Source of the DNA: Plebeiibacterium marinum
Lineage (GTDB): Bacteria; Bacteroidota; Bacteroidia; Bacteroidales; Marinilabiliaceae
NCBI RefSeq assembly: GCF_026013615.1
Contig: NZ_JAPDPI010000005.1
Location: forward strand, 62,001 to 126,000
Direction of reading: 5' to 3'
DNA: 64,000 bases
The position numbers and the translations under genes are program-made. This document shows, piece after piece, positions 1 to 9,889 of this stretch. Under the pieces are notes generated by a model. It was not told the DNA's origin and ran no database searches. It worked only from the letters and a program-made list of their open reading frames with translations. Within the stretch, counting starts at the first letter, position 1. Every line of letters starts with the position of its first letter.

Positions 1-1101
1 AGAGCAAACAAATTTGCAGCTGCTGCATATCTGGCTAAATTGAGACTATATCAGGCATATGAGCAGGATGATAATAACCAGGTTGTAAATATCAATGCAA
101 CTCGTTTACAGGAAGTTGTTGACTTAACACAGATGGTAATTAACTCAGGTAAATATTCTTTACAGCCAGATTTTGCAGAGAACTTTCTTGATGGATATGA
201 TAATGGCCCGGAATCTGTTTTTGCCATTCAATTTTCTATAAGTGATGGTACTACTGCCGGACGTTTGAATTTCGAAAATGGATTAAATTATCCTCATGGA
301 GCTCCTCAGTATGGTTGTTGTGGATTTCACCAGGCAAGTCAGAATATGGTAAATGCTTTTGCTACTGATGAAAGTGGATTGCCAAAATTTGACACTTTTA
401 ATGATGTGGAATTAAGTGCTGAAGATATTACACCTACAGGAGTAACTGTTGATCCCCGAATTGATCATACAGTAGGTATGAACGGACACCCTTATAAATA
501 TAGGAACGAGGAAACTTATATTTTTGATAATAGTTGGATTAGAGAGCCTGGAGTATATGGTTACTTTCAAAGTATGAAAGAACAACAGGCTGCTGATTGT
601 TCTTGCTATAAGAAGCAAGGTCCGTTTATGGGTGTTTCTAAAAATATTGATATTATTCGATATGCTGATGTGCTTTTAATGCAGGCAGAAGCTTATATTG
701 AACTTGGTGAACAAGCCAATGCAATGCAGTTAATCAATCAAATTCGCAAAAGAGCCTCTGAAAGTACAGGACGAACTAAGTTGGCAGATGGCACAAATCC
801 TTCTAATTATCTGATTAGTGAGTATGATGGAGCAAACCTTTCATGGACACAGGAAAATGCAAGAATAGCTTTACAATGGGAAAGAAGATTAGAATTTGCA
901 ATGGAAAGTCCTCGTTTCTTTGACCTGGTACGTTGGGGTATTGCAGAACCTACATTGAATGCCTATTTGGAAAAGGAAAAAACCAGGAAAGATTTCTTGA
1001 ATAAAGCTCAGTTTACAGCAGGAAGAGATGAATATTATCCTATTCCACAACGAGAGATAGATTTTACAAAAAAATTGTATGAACAAAATGTTGGATACTA
1101 G
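1..1101 (+). CDS. SusD/RagB-family glycan-binding lipoprotein, C-terminal part
   Basis: The reading frame is open from the first base, so the gene starts upstream and the lipoprotein signal is not in the window. About 366 residues are visible. The segment around nt 655-760 (RYADVLLMQAEAYIELG, then a helix ending in QIRKRA) is the typical SusD tetratricopeptide-like helix pair, and the end (YYPIPQREID, followed by a short tail finishing QNVGY) is the usual SusD C-terminus. SusD proteins sit on the cell surface and cap the SusC TonB-dependent transporter, capturing oligosaccharides for import. A susC gene is expected just upstream, outside the window. The following genes encode GH32 and GH36 enzymes, so the ligand is probably a fructosyl and/or galactosyl oligosaccharide (inference). 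Family call is firm; ligand is not. Confidence 0.92.
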   Translation, partial: RANKFAAAAYLAKLRLYQAYEQDDNNQVVNINATRLQEVVDLTQMVINSGKYSLQPDFAENFLDGYDNGPESVFAIQFSISDGTTAGRLNFENGLNYPHGAPQYGCCGFHQASQNMVNAFATDESGLPKFDTFNDVELSAEDITPTGVTVDPRIDHTVGMNGHPYKYRNEETYIFDNSWIREPGVYGYFQSMKEQQAADCSCYKKQGPFMGVSKNIDIIRYADVLLMQAEAYIELGEQANAMQLINQIRKRASESTGRTKLADGTNPSNYLISEYDGANLSWTQENARIALQWERRLEFAMESPRFFDLVRWGIAEPTLNAYLEKEKTRKDFLNKAQFTAGRDEYYPIPQREIDFTKKLYEQNVGY

Positions 1102-1131
1102 ATCCTGCTACTATTATTAAGGAATTAATTC

Positions 1132-1161
1132 CCGGAGTGAACTTTTAAATATTCACTCCGG
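1132..1161 (+). terminator. Hairpin between susD and the enzyme genes
   Basis: A perfect 10-bp inverted repeat (CCGGAGTGAA / TTCACTCCGG) with a 10-nt loop lies 30 bp after the susD stop codon. The downstream tract is only weakly T-rich, so this may be an attenuator or an mRNA-stabilising 3' end rather than a full terminator. Such an element would let susCD be expressed more strongly than the downstream enzymes. Confidence 0.55.
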
Positions 1162-1215
1162 TTTCAACCTCCTTTTGTCCTAATAGAAATAGAAGTACAA
1201 CTTAATTTATTTACG

Positions 1216-2718
1216 ATGAAGGCATTTTTTGTTATACCTTTTATATTAATACTGTTATCGTTACATGGTTGCAAGATGGATTCTAAGATTAAATCACATG
1301 GAATTCACTTTGTATCACAAGAGATGCAGTTGGGAGCTCCAAAGGAACTATTCTTGCATAATGGAGAATATCACCTATTCTATCAGGCAAAAGAAAATGA
1401 CCAATTAATTCATTGTAAGCATGCAATTAGTAAGGATTTAGAAAACTGGCATCAAGCAACAAAAACCAATGAACTGGATTCTCTTGGATCAATTGGGGTT
1501 TGGAGTGTTGTGGTCGACCAAAATAATCAGAGTGGTCTGGCATCTGATAATCCTACTTTTATTGGATTTTACACTAATACCAGTAGTAAGGCGGAATCAA
1601 AAAACCGTAATTTTAAGTCTATCAATTTAGCAATTAGCACTGATGACGGTAATAGTTGGTTAAAGAAACCAGAATACGATATTCAACTTTATAACACCAA
1701 CTCAGACATTAGAGATGCAAAAGTGATTTGGCATGAAGAAATGCAGAGATGGGTAATGTTGGTATTATCAGGTTATCATGTTCAGTTTTATTTCTCTGAC
1801 GATCTGTTAAACTGGGAGTACTTTTATGAATTTGGAAATAAAGTTGACGAGAAAAAAGGAGAATGGACAGACCTTGAGTTTTTTCAAATAGGAGTTGATA
1901 ACTCAAACAATAAATATTGGGTTCTTTTTGTAAGCACAACAGAAGGTGCTCCTAATAATGGAAGTGGAACTCAGTATTTTGTAGGAGAGTTTAATGGTTT
2001 TGAATTTAATCCAATCACACATAAGCCTAAATGGGTGGATAATGGAAGTGATAATTTTGCCGGGGTAGGTGTAACAAACTATTATGAACCGGAAGAGCCC
2101 GGTTATTACCTTGGATGGATAAACAATAGTAAATATGGAAATTCTATTAATAATAATGGGATGCCTGAATTGTATACTTTACCACGAAAACTGACTTTAA
2201 TAAACAAATTCAATGATTATTACCTAAAATCTGTGCCAGTAGAGTATAATGAAACACAGAATAATACAAAGTTACCTTTTCAACCACAGAATATTAAAGA
2301 TCAATTCGCTCTTGGTAAAAATTTGGAGTTACCAATAGCATTAAACCTGACTTTTGATGTAAACAACCGGACTTATTTGGATTTAGCCGAAGTTTTTGGG
2401 ATTGAAATAATAAATCATCAAAATGAAAAGACCATTATTGGTTATAATAGTGTAAGACGTTATTTCTTTGTTAGAAAAGAAGATAAGAATAAAGTCACAG
2501 AAAAATACACCGACATTGATTACGCTTTTTATGCTATTGATAAATCTACACTCGATCTTAAAATAATCATCGATCAAGCATCAGTGGAGATATTTGCCAT
2601 TGACGGATTTATTTCAATGACTAAAAAATGTGCATTACCAGAAGGAATAAAGCACCTGAATCTTTTTGCAGAAAACGGTCATGTGAAATTATTAAATGGA
2701 AATCAGACTGGATTATAA
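1216..2718 (+). CDS. GH32-like lipoprotein lacking catalytic residues (possible surface glycan-binding protein)
   Basis: 500 residues with a lipoprotein signal (LLSLHGC, Cys19). The fold is GH32: the stretch ending GEYHLFYQ aligns without gaps with the same region of the active paralogue at 5003-6574, as do the RDA/RDP and W-T-D/W-E-C regions. However, the nucleophile Asp of WMNDPNG is Ala41 here and the whole motif is degraded, RDP has become RDA (Asp167 kept, 166-168), and the acid/base Glu of the EC motif is Thr218 (WTD, 217-219). Two of three catalytic carboxylates are thus gone, so hydrolysis is unlikely. It occupies the slot after susD where surface glycan-binding proteins usually lie, 19 bp before the GH36 gene. 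A binding role is inference; an unusual enzyme is less likely. Confidence 0.8.
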   Translation: MKAFFVIPFILILLSLHGCKMDSKIKSHGIHFVSQEMQLGAPKELFLHNGEYHLFYQAKENDQLIHCKHAISKDLENWHQATKTNELDSLGSIGVWSVVVDQNNQSGLASDNPTFIGFYTNTSSKAESKNRNFKSINLAISTDDGNSWLKKPEYDIQLYNTNSDIRDAKVIWHEEMQRWVMLVLSGYHVQFYFSDDLLNWEYFYEFGNKVDEKKGEWTDLEFFQIGVDNSNNKYWVLFVSTTEGAPNNGSGTQYFVGEFNGFEFNPITHKPKWVDNGSDNFAGVGVTNYYEPEEPGYYLGWINNSKYGNSINNNGMPELYTLPRKLTLINKFNDYYLKSVPVEYNETQNNTKLPFQPQNIKDQFALGKNLELPIALNLTFDVNNRTYLDLAEVFGIEIINHQNEKTIIGYNSVRRYFFVRKEDKNKVTEKYTDIDYAFYAIDKSTLDLKIIIDQASVEIFAIDGFISMTKKCALPEGIKHLNLFAENGHVKLLNGNQTGL

Positions 2719-2737
2719 GAGTCTTAAATAAATAGTT

Positions 2738-4975
2738 ATGGAGACAATAAAAAATAAATATATAAAGAGAATATGGATGAGCAATGTGATGTTGGTTTTG
2801 CTGATATTTAGCAGTGCTGTATTCAGTCAAAATAAAGCTGTTATTCCCATTCATACAAAAGAAACATCTTTAGTTTATTCGGTTGATAAGAATAATAGAT
2901 TGGTATTTCAATATTATGGTAAAAGAATTGAAGATGTACAACCTTTTCACCATCAACAATCTTATCGTAAACTTGATACTGACAGAGACTTAAGTTATGA
3001 GGCTTATCCTACTATGGGATTAGGAAATATAAATGAACCGGCATTTGCAGCTATCCAATCAGATGGAAGCCTGAATACAGAACTGGCTTATGTGGGACAT
3101 GATATGGATAAATCTGAAGAAGGTGTTTCTCATTCAATCATCAAATTAAAAGATAAAGTTTACGCCTTAGAGGTAGAGTTGCATACAAAAGCCTATGTTT
3201 CAGAAGATGTTATTACTCAATGGGTAAAAATTATTAATCACCAACCCAAAGCAATAACGCTTAAAAGATTTTATTCTTCCTTCTTGAAAGTGAATTCAGA
3301 AAGTTATTATCTGACTCATTTTTATGGTCCGTGGGCCGGAGAAATGCAAAAGGTGGAAGAGAAAATAGAAAATGGAATTAAAGTTATTGAATCAAAGAAA
3401 GGAGTACGTACAACCCAAGGTGAGAATGCATCGTTTATATTAAGCCTTGATCATCCGGCACTTGAAAATGAAGGTGAATGTTATGGCGGAGCTTTGGCCT
3501 GGTCTGGTAATTATCGTCTGTCTTTTCAAATTGATGAGTGGAAAAACCTGAATGTACTTTCTGGCATCAATCCCTTTCTAGCTGAATGGAACCTAAAACC
3601 GGAAGAGACTTTTACTACACCTGAAATGATTTATACATTCAGTAATGAAGGTCAGGGGAAAGTATCACGTAACTTACACCGTTGGGGAAGAAAGTATGGT
3701 ATGACAGGTGGATATGAATCCCACGATATAGTATTGAACAGTTGGGAAGGAGCTTATTTTTCATTTGATGAGAAAACGCTTACTGGTATGATGGATGAGG
3801 CTGCGAAAATAGGAGTGGAGATGTTTGTACTTGACGATGGATGGTTTGGTAATAAGTATCCTCGTAATGATGATAATGCAGGATTGGGAGACTGGCAAAC
3901 TAATACCAAAAAATTACCTCGTGGACTAGACTATTTGATTAAACATGCAAATTCTAAAGGAATAAAATTTGGTTTGTGGATTGAACCGGAAATGGTAAAC
4001 CCAGCAAGCGAATTAGCAGAAAAGCATCCGGAATGGATAGTTCAAAGTCCGGGAAGGGATAAAATTACATGGAGACATCAACTTTTACTCGATCTATCTA
4101 ATCCAAAGGTTCAGGATTTTATTTACAATATGGTTGACAGTCTTTTAACTACTCATCCTAAAATAGAATACATTAAATGGGATGCCAACCGCCATGTAGA
4201 ACAAGTTGGTTCAACCTATTTGCCGGATTCAGAGCAAACTCACTTTTGGGTATCATATACTAAGGGGCTTTATTCTGTTTATGAGCGTATCCGTGCAAAA
4301 TATCCAAATTTTGTGATTCAGGATTGTGCTTCAGGAGGTGGACGTCTTGATTATGGTGCATTAAAATATCACAATGAATTCTGGGCTTCCGATAATACAG
4401 ATCCTTTATCAAGAATATTTATTCAGTATGGTACTAACCTGATTTATCCGCCCGTAGCATCAGCTTCTCATGTGTCTACCAGTCCTAATCACCAGACAGG
4501 AAGAGTCACTCCTCTTAAATTCAGATTTGATGTAGCCATGACTGGTCGTTTGGGAATGGAACTTCAGCCAAAAGATATAAAGGGAGAAGAGCGGATTTTT
4601 GCTATAGATGCAATCAATAATTACAAACAACATATACGTCCACTGGTAACAGAAGGAGATCTTTATCGCTTAATATCACCCTATGATGAAGGAGGTTGGG
4701 CATCGCAATTATTTGTTTCAAAGAACAAAAAGACAGCTGCATTATTTGCCTTTAGCATAGAGCCTCATTCAAGAGGATTATTTCCTACTATTAAGTTAAA
4801 CGGACTTGATCCATTAAAAGATTATACAATTAAAGAGATCAATGAAAATGGTAAAAATCGTTTTTGGGGAAATGGCCTGACTTTTAAAGGCGAGTATTTG
4901 ATGAATGTTGGTGTTGAGCTACAAATATCCGATCAGTTTGATAGTGGTGTATTTCTTCTAACAGAAGATAAGTAG
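2738..4975 (+). CDS. GH36 alpha-galactosidase, secreted
   Basis: 745 residues, the usual length for bacterial GH36. An N-terminal signal peptide ends near FSSAVFSQ, so it is probably periplasmic. Family landmarks in order: DDGWFGNKYPRNDDN in the (beta/alpha)8 barrel, KFGLWIEPEMVNP, KWDANRHVE with the presumed nucleophile Asp482, and ASDNTDPLSR with the presumed acid/base Asp552; the 70-residue spacing between the two Asp fits GH36. It removes terminal alpha-1,6-galactose, as in melibiose, raffinose and stachyose. It sits between two GH32-type genes with gaps of 19 and 27 bp, so the three are almost certainly co-transcribed. With a beta-fructosidase it could fully degrade raffinose-family sugars (inference). 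Confidence 0.93.
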   Translation: METIKNKYIKRIWMSNVMLVLLIFSSAVFSQNKAVIPIHTKETSLVYSVDKNNRLVFQYYGKRIEDVQPFHHQQSYRKLDTDRDLSYEAYPTMGLGNINEPAFAAIQSDGSLNTELAYVGHDMDKSEEGVSHSIIKLKDKVYALEVELHTKAYVSEDVITQWVKIINHQPKAITLKRFYSSFLKVNSESYYLTHFYGPWAGEMQKVEEKIENGIKVIESKKGVRTTQGENASFILSLDHPALENEGECYGGALAWSGNYRLSFQIDEWKNLNVLSGINPFLAEWNLKPEETFTTPEMIYTFSNEGQGKVSRNLHRWGRKYGMTGGYESHDIVLNSWEGAYFSFDEKTLTGMMDEAAKIGVEMFVLDDGWFGNKYPRNDDNAGLGDWQTNTKKLPRGLDYLIKHANSKGIKFGLWIEPEMVNPASELAEKHPEWIVQSPGRDKITWRHQLLLDLSNPKVQDFIYNMVDSLLTTHPKIEYIKWDANRHVEQVGSTYLPDSEQTHFWVSYTKGLYSVYERIRAKYPNFVIQDCASGGGRLDYGALKYHNEFWASDNTDPLSRIFIQYGTNLIYPPVASASHVSTSPNHQTGRVTPLKFRFDVAMTGRLGMELQPKDIKGEERIFAIDAINNYKQHIRPLVTEGDLYRLISPYDEGGWASQLFVSKNKKTAALFAFSIEPHSRGLFPTIKLNGLDPLKDYTIKEINENGKNRFWGNGLTFKGEYLMNVGVELQISDQFDSGVFLLTEDK

Positions 4976-5002
4976 GGTTTATGGGATAAATAAATTAAAG
5001 GT

Positions 5003-6574
5003 ATGAGAGCATTTATTATAATATTTCTGATAATTCTGGCATTTGGATGCCAATCAAAAACTAATAAGCAGGATTCGACAGTGGAAAGAGTAACACGCTA
5101 TTCTGAAAGGTACAGACCACAAGTTCATTTTACTCCGGATAGTATGTGGATGAATGACCCGAATGGTATGTTTTATTATGAAGGAGAATATCACTTATTT
5201 TACCAGTATTACCCGGATAGTAATGTTTGGGGACCCATGCATTGGGGTCATGCAGTTAGTAATGATCTTGTTCACTGGGAGCATTTGCCTATAGCATTAT
5301 ACCCGGATAGTTTGGGATATATTTATTCTGGTAGTGCAGTAGTAGATTGGAATAATACTTCTGGTTTTGGTAAAGATGGAGTTCCCCCATTGATAACTAT
5401 ATATACCTATAACGATAGGGTTAAGGAGATGGAAGGTGCAAATGATTATCAAACTCAGGGTATTGCATATAGCAATGATAAGGGCAGAACCTGGACTAAA
5501 TATGAAAACAATCCTGTATTAACAAATCCGGGCATTAAAGATTTTCGTGATCCTAAAGTACGTTGGTATCAACCACAGCAAAAGTGGATCATGAGTCTTG
5601 CGGTTAAAGACCGTATTAGCTTTTATTCTTCAAAAGATTTAAAAAACTGGGAACACGAAAGTGATTTTCAACCAGAGCTGGGAGCTTATGGAGGAGTGTG
5701 GGAATGTCCCGATTTATTTCCAATAATGGATGAAGTTTCAGGAGAGGAAAAATGGGTGCTTTTTGTTAGTATCAATCCGGGAGCTCCTAATGGCGGTTCC
5801 GGTACGCAATACTTTGTGGGAAGCTTTGATGGTCATGAATTTATAAATGAAAATAAGAACCTTTATTGGCTGGATTATGGAAAGGATAACTATGCGGGCG
5901 TTACCTGGTCAGATATACCGGAGGAAGATGGAAGAACCTTATTTATTGGCTGGATGAGTAACTGGCAGTATGCTACTAAAGTTCCAACCGAAAGATGGCG
6001 TTCAGCAATGACTGTTACCAGAGAATTAAAATTTAAAAGTGAAGGTGAGGATTTAATTGTAACATCTATACCGGTAAACGAATTTGAAACACTCAGAAAA
6101 GAAATGAAAACTAAGGAGCAACTTATGATCTTGGGATCTGAAAAAGTATTTCAAGAAATAAAGTTACCATGTGAATTTATACTTGAATTTGAAACGATTA
6201 ATCATTCAGAACTTAATAGTGTTTCAGAATATGGATTCTCTTTACAAAATGAGGATGGTGAGGAATTTATTGTTTCCTATAACTCAACTAAACAGGAATT
6301 GATCATTAACAGAGATAATTCTGGTGTCTCAGATTTCTCTGAGGATTTTAACGGACTACAATATGCGCCATATCAAGCAAAAAGTACATTGAATTTTAGA
6401 GTTATTGTAGATTGGTCGTCTATAGAAATATTTGTGAACAATGGCGAAAAGGTAATGACAAGCCTTGTTTTTCCTAAAGAAGATTACCGTACCATTAATG
6501 CATTTGCAAAGAATGGTGGAATAGCAATCAATAAAGCTGCTTTGTATGAATTAAAATCTATTTGGGATAATTAG
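5003..6574 (+). CDS. GH32 fructan/sucrose beta-fructosidase lipoprotein
   Basis: 523 residues with a lipoprotein signal (IILAFGC, Cys16). All three GH32 catalytic motifs are intact: WMNDPNG with nucleophile Asp52, FRDPKV with transition-state stabiliser Asp183, and WECPDLF with acid/base Glu234. After the five-bladed propeller (about 35-350) comes the C-terminal beta-sandwich typical of GH32. Substrates in the family include levan, inulin, sucrose and raffinose; the sequence does not discriminate. It is the last gene of the locus, followed by a terminator and convergent with the hybrid sensor. It is the catalytically competent partner of the degenerate GH32 at 1216-2718. Confidence 0.95.
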   Translation: MRAFIIIFLIILAFGCQSKTNKQDSTVERVTRYSERYRPQVHFTPDSMWMNDPNGMFYYEGEYHLFYQYYPDSNVWGPMHWGHAVSNDLVHWEHLPIALYPDSLGYIYSGSAVVDWNNTSGFGKDGVPPLITIYTYNDRVKEMEGANDYQTQGIAYSNDKGRTWTKYENNPVLTNPGIKDFRDPKVRWYQPQQKWIMSLAVKDRISFYSSKDLKNWEHESDFQPELGAYGGVWECPDLFPIMDEVSGEEKWVLFVSINPGAPNGGSGTQYFVGSFDGHEFINENKNLYWLDYGKDNYAGVTWSDIPEEDGRTLFIGWMSNWQYATKVPTERWRSAMTVTRELKFKSEGEDLIVTSIPVNEFETLRKEMKTKEQLMILGSEKVFQEIKLPCEFILEFETINHSELNSVSEYGFSLQNEDGEEFIVSYNSTKQELIINRDNSGVSDFSEDFNGLQYAPYQAKSTLNFRVIVDWSSIEIFVNNGEKVMTSLVFPKEDYRTINAFAKNGGIAINKAALYELKSIWDN

Positions 6575-6615
6575 GAAGATTTTATCATAATGATCGTATA
6601 GCAAATTGGGCAAGT

Positions 6616-6660
6616 AAAAGAGGGTGTTTTTTTCCGAGGAGAGGACATCCTCTTTTTTTA
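6616..6660 (+). terminator. Terminator between GH32 gene and hybrid sensor
   Basis: An inverted repeat (AAGAGGGTGT / ACATCCTCTT, one mismatch) is followed by a run of seven T. It ends the glycosidase operon. A and T runs on both sides could serve the convergent regulator gene as well. Confidence 0.75.
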
Positions 6661-6670
6661 TACAAAAAAA

Positions 6671-9442
6671 TTACTTTTGATTTATCTCATTTAAATACTC
6701 CCTTGGTGTCTGTTTATAAATATCCTTAAAGCATTTAGAAAAGTAGGAAGGCGTACTAAAACCCGTTTTAAAAGAAGCTTCAGAAATGGTAAGGTTCTCC
6801 TCTGTCATTAATTTAATTGCTTTTTTTAGTCGTATAGATTTTATATAATCATTAGGGGATAGTTCTGTCATTTGTTTAATTTTTCGGTATAGTTGTACCC
6901 GCGACATGCCAATTTTTTCACCTAAGAACTCAACTCCGAATTGCTCGTTATTCAAATTTTCTAAAATTAAACTGTCAATATTTTTGATAAAACGATTGTC
7001 TAGTTTAGAGAGTCCTTTCCTCGGCATGTTAGCCCCTAGTTCTTTAAAGTATTTTCTTATATTGTTTTTGTTTTCAATGAGTTGGTGGATTTTAGCATAA
7101 AGATAATTTGCGCTAAATGGTTTTGTTATATAATCATCAGCTCCTTGTTCGATACCTTCAATAACTTGTTCTTCAGATGATTTTGCTGTAAGCATGATTA
7201 CCGGGATATGACAGGTTTCAATTTTTGATTTTATAATTTGGGTAAACTCAAGTCCATCCATTTCAGGCATCATAACATCGGTAATAATTAAATCTAACTC
7301 GTTTTCATCAATTAAATCTAGCGCATCTTTACCATTCCCGGCTTCTACAATAATATAATTCTGAATCAAACTTTGTTTAATATAATTTCTTAATTCTTCA
7401 TTATCTTCAACAAGCAATAAAACCGGTTTATTAATGTTCTCGTTAACAACCTTTTTTTCAGAATAGGAACCATTTATAGCAAGATCAGTTTCTGTTTTTA
7501 TAAGATCATCCATCAAGCCTTTTTCTGTTTGCGACTGGTTTATTTCATCTGGTTCAAAATGCTCATTCCCCAATTGAAGGAATATACTAAATCGTGTACC
7601 TTTACCTTTTTCACTCCATACTTCAATTGCTCCTTTATGAATTTCAATTAATCCCTTGGTTAATGAAAGGCCAATTCCTGTACCTTCTAAACGGTTTTCA
7701 CTTTGTTCTATTTGATAAAAACGATCAAAAATCCTATTCAAGTGTTCCTTTGATATTCCTCGGCCATTATCTTCAACAATAATTTTGGCGCACTCTTTTT
7801 CTTTATCACCAAATGTATATGTAACCTGGCTTAAGTGTATTTTTATAGTTCCTTCCTGATCCGTAAATTTCAGAGCATTCGATAACAGGTTAAAAAATAC
7901 TTTATCCATGTGACCTTTATCAAACCAAACCGGTATATTCTCAACATTAGTATTAAAGCTAAGGTTAATATTTTTGTTTGATGCCAGGCTGATAAAGTCA
8001 TTTTTAATAGATTGAAGAAATTCTACAAGATCATATTCACTAGCTAATAATCCCATTTTTTCCATCTCTATTTTCCTGAAATCCATCAACTGGTTTATTA
8101 GCTTTAACAGCCTTTTTGCATTTTTATGAATTAAATTTAGTCTCCACTTATTCTTCTCATTAAGGTCTGCATCATTTTCCATATCAAATACAGGACCTAA
8201 CAGAAGGGTTAAAGGAGTTCTGAACTCATGCGAAATATTCGTAAAAAATTTAAGTTTAGCCTTAGTCGCTTCATCTAATTGTTCGGATACTCGTTTTAGT
8301 TCAATATTCTGTTTTGAAATAGCCTCTTTTTGTCTCTCAAGGTTAAGGTTTGCAATATTCTTATGTCTGAAAGCTCTAAAAACTAATGCAGTAAGAAGGA
8401 TAACGATTAAAAGTAATGATACAGCAATTAACAACAATGTTTTTTGTGATTGATACTGTTCTTCCAATTTTTCAAGCATATTCTTTGACCTGTCAATATC
8501 TTGTTGGAGTGTCTCGATGTGATTATATTGAAGCCGGGTTGTTTTTACATTTGTTTTATCGATAACAACAGTAGGCAGAAGATTATTTTTATTAAAAGGT
8601 TTATTATGAAGTATCTTAGATGCGATTTGTATGGCTTCTTTTCCTCCTGTTGGGTAAATTATTGTTGCTGTTATAGTTCCGTTTTCAACCATTGAAATTC
8701 CTCCTTTGGGTGTTGCCAAACCATCAACACCCACTACAACTAAATCAGAATAATTTGTGTGTTTTTTGAGGACATCAACTGCGTCAGACGCAAGATCATC
8801 ATTGAAAGCAAATATTGCTTTGATATCCGGGTGTTGATTGAAACCTGAAGGCAAACTGTCAGCAAGAATATTTTCATTCCAAAAAGAGTGTATTTTGTAA
8901 ACATTTTTTAGTTTTGAGTAGTTGGCCAAGGCGTCATTGAAACCATTGCTTCTTTCTACGGCTGCAGACATTGTCATGGCTCCTTGTATTTCCAATACGT
9001 TACCTTTATAATCTAGTTTTCCACCTATATATTCAGCAGCGAATCTTCCTATTTCATAATTATCTCCACCAATATATGCAGTATAGTAATCGGAATCAAT
9101 TCTACGATCAATCAGAATAACAGGTATTCCTTTTTTATAAACTTTTTCAATTGCTTTTTGTACAGGATTTATTTCATTTGGAGAAACTATTAAAAGGTCA
9201 ATGTCTTGATTCAAAAGCTCATCAATTTGTTCTAATTGCGTTTTACTATCATCTAAAGCTTGTTTAATAATTATAGATAGATCGGGATGATATAGCAATT
9301 CTCTTTCCATCTCTGCTTCCATTTTTAGTCGCCAGTTATCTCTTTGTCCACATTGAGAAAAACCAATAGTGTATTTTTTACTTGCAAAGGAAAATGTGGA
9401 GATTAGTAAAATGAAAAATGAAAGCCAAAATCTGAATAACAT
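6671..9442 (-). CDS. Hybrid two-component sensor/regulator with periplasmic sugar-binding domain
   Basis: 923 residues in one chain: signal peptide 1-20; a type I periplasmic sugar-binding domain about 22-305 (DLLIVSPNEINP, PVILIDRRI, VVVGVDG, as in ribose/LacI-type binders); membrane segment about 335-358; histidine-kinase domain with phospho-His405 (FTNISHEFRTP) and an ATPase with EDNGRGIS and GTGIGLSL; receiver domain about 672-790 with phospho-Asp722 (ITDVMMPEMDG); C-terminal AraC-type DNA-binding domain about 820-920. This architecture, rather than the beta-propeller sensor of most such hybrids, matches the Bacteroides thetaiotaomicron fructan regulator BT1754, known to bind fructose. 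Next to GH32 genes it probably senses released fructose and activates the locus; ligand identity is inference. Confidence 0.93.
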   Translation of the reverse strand: MLFRFWLSFFILLISTFSFASKKYTIGFSQCGQRDNWRLKMEAEMERELLYHPDLSIIIKQALDDSKTQLEQIDELLNQDIDLLIVSPNEINPVQKAIEKVYKKGIPVILIDRRIDSDYYTAYIGGDNYEIGRFAAEYIGGKLDYKGNVLEIQGAMTMSAAVERSNGFNDALANYSKLKNVYKIHSFWNENILADSLPSGFNQHPDIKAIFAFNDDLASDAVDVLKKHTNYSDLVVVGVDGLATPKGGISMVENGTITATIIYPTGGKEAIQIASKILHNKPFNKNNLLPTVVIDKTNVKTTRLQYNHIETLQQDIDRSKNMLEKLEEQYQSQKTLLLIAVSLLLIVILLTALVFRAFRHKNIANLNLERQKEAISKQNIELKRVSEQLDEATKAKLKFFTNISHEFRTPLTLLLGPVFDMENDADLNEKNKWRLNLIHKNAKRLLKLINQLMDFRKIEMEKMGLLASEYDLVEFLQSIKNDFISLASNKNINLSFNTNVENIPVWFDKGHMDKVFFNLLSNALKFTDQEGTIKIHLSQVTYTFGDKEKECAKIIVEDNGRGISKEHLNRIFDRFYQIEQSENRLEGTGIGLSLTKGLIEIHKGAIEVWSEKGKGTRFSIFLQLGNEHFEPDEINQSQTEKGLMDDLIKTETDLAINGSYSEKKVVNENINKPVLLLVEDNEELRNYIKQSLIQNYIIVEAGNGKDALDLIDENELDLIITDVMMPEMDGLEFTQIIKSKIETCHIPVIMLTAKSSEEQVIEGIEQGADDYITKPFSANYLYAKIHQLIENKNNIRKYFKELGANMPRKGLSKLDNRFIKNIDSLILENLNNEQFGVEFLGEKIGMSRVQLYRKIKQMTELSPNDYIKSIRLKKAIKLMTEENLTISEASFKTGFSTPSYFSKCFKDIYKQTPREYLNEINQK

Positions 9443-9889
9443 GGAAAAAACTTTAAATAATATAGTTTATAAATATATAAAAACATTGTAAGTTTTTCCT
9501 TTATCAGTTTGATGATGTTTTAATAATTGGATTATACTTAATTAGTAATGTGGTTTTAGTTTTTGAACAAGGCAGCCTCTTGCATTCCGTTTGTGTTTCT
9601 GTAGGATCATTTAACGTTGCAGATATTATTGTATCGTCTACTTTTAATGTAATAGGAGTTGGCATTATATTCTTTTGGATTTTAACCTTGTTGAGTAATG
9701 TGAAACAAGCCATTATAGGTCTGTATTTAAACACGAGAATGATTATTGGCGGGTTCCATATGGCAATTAAAAGCAAATTTAAACAGATGAAAAGAGTTGT
9801 TGTTTGAGATTTAAAATATCAGAAACAACAACTCAAAAATAGGTAGATCATACCTATTCATTACGGGGGATTTTTATAAGGTGGATTTA
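9443..9889. other. Intergenic region without a supported gene
   Basis: The 447-bp gap between the hybrid sensor and the alcohol dehydrogenase has overlapping 85- and 90-codon open frames on opposite strands. Neither has a recognisable domain or convincing start context. It may be decayed coding sequence; I see no repeats or RNA gene in it. Confidence 0.4.

Noticed and set aside
9504-9807. Overlapping 85- and 90-codon frames on opposite strands
   Set aside because: No recognisable domain, no start context and mutual overlap; at most decayed sequence.
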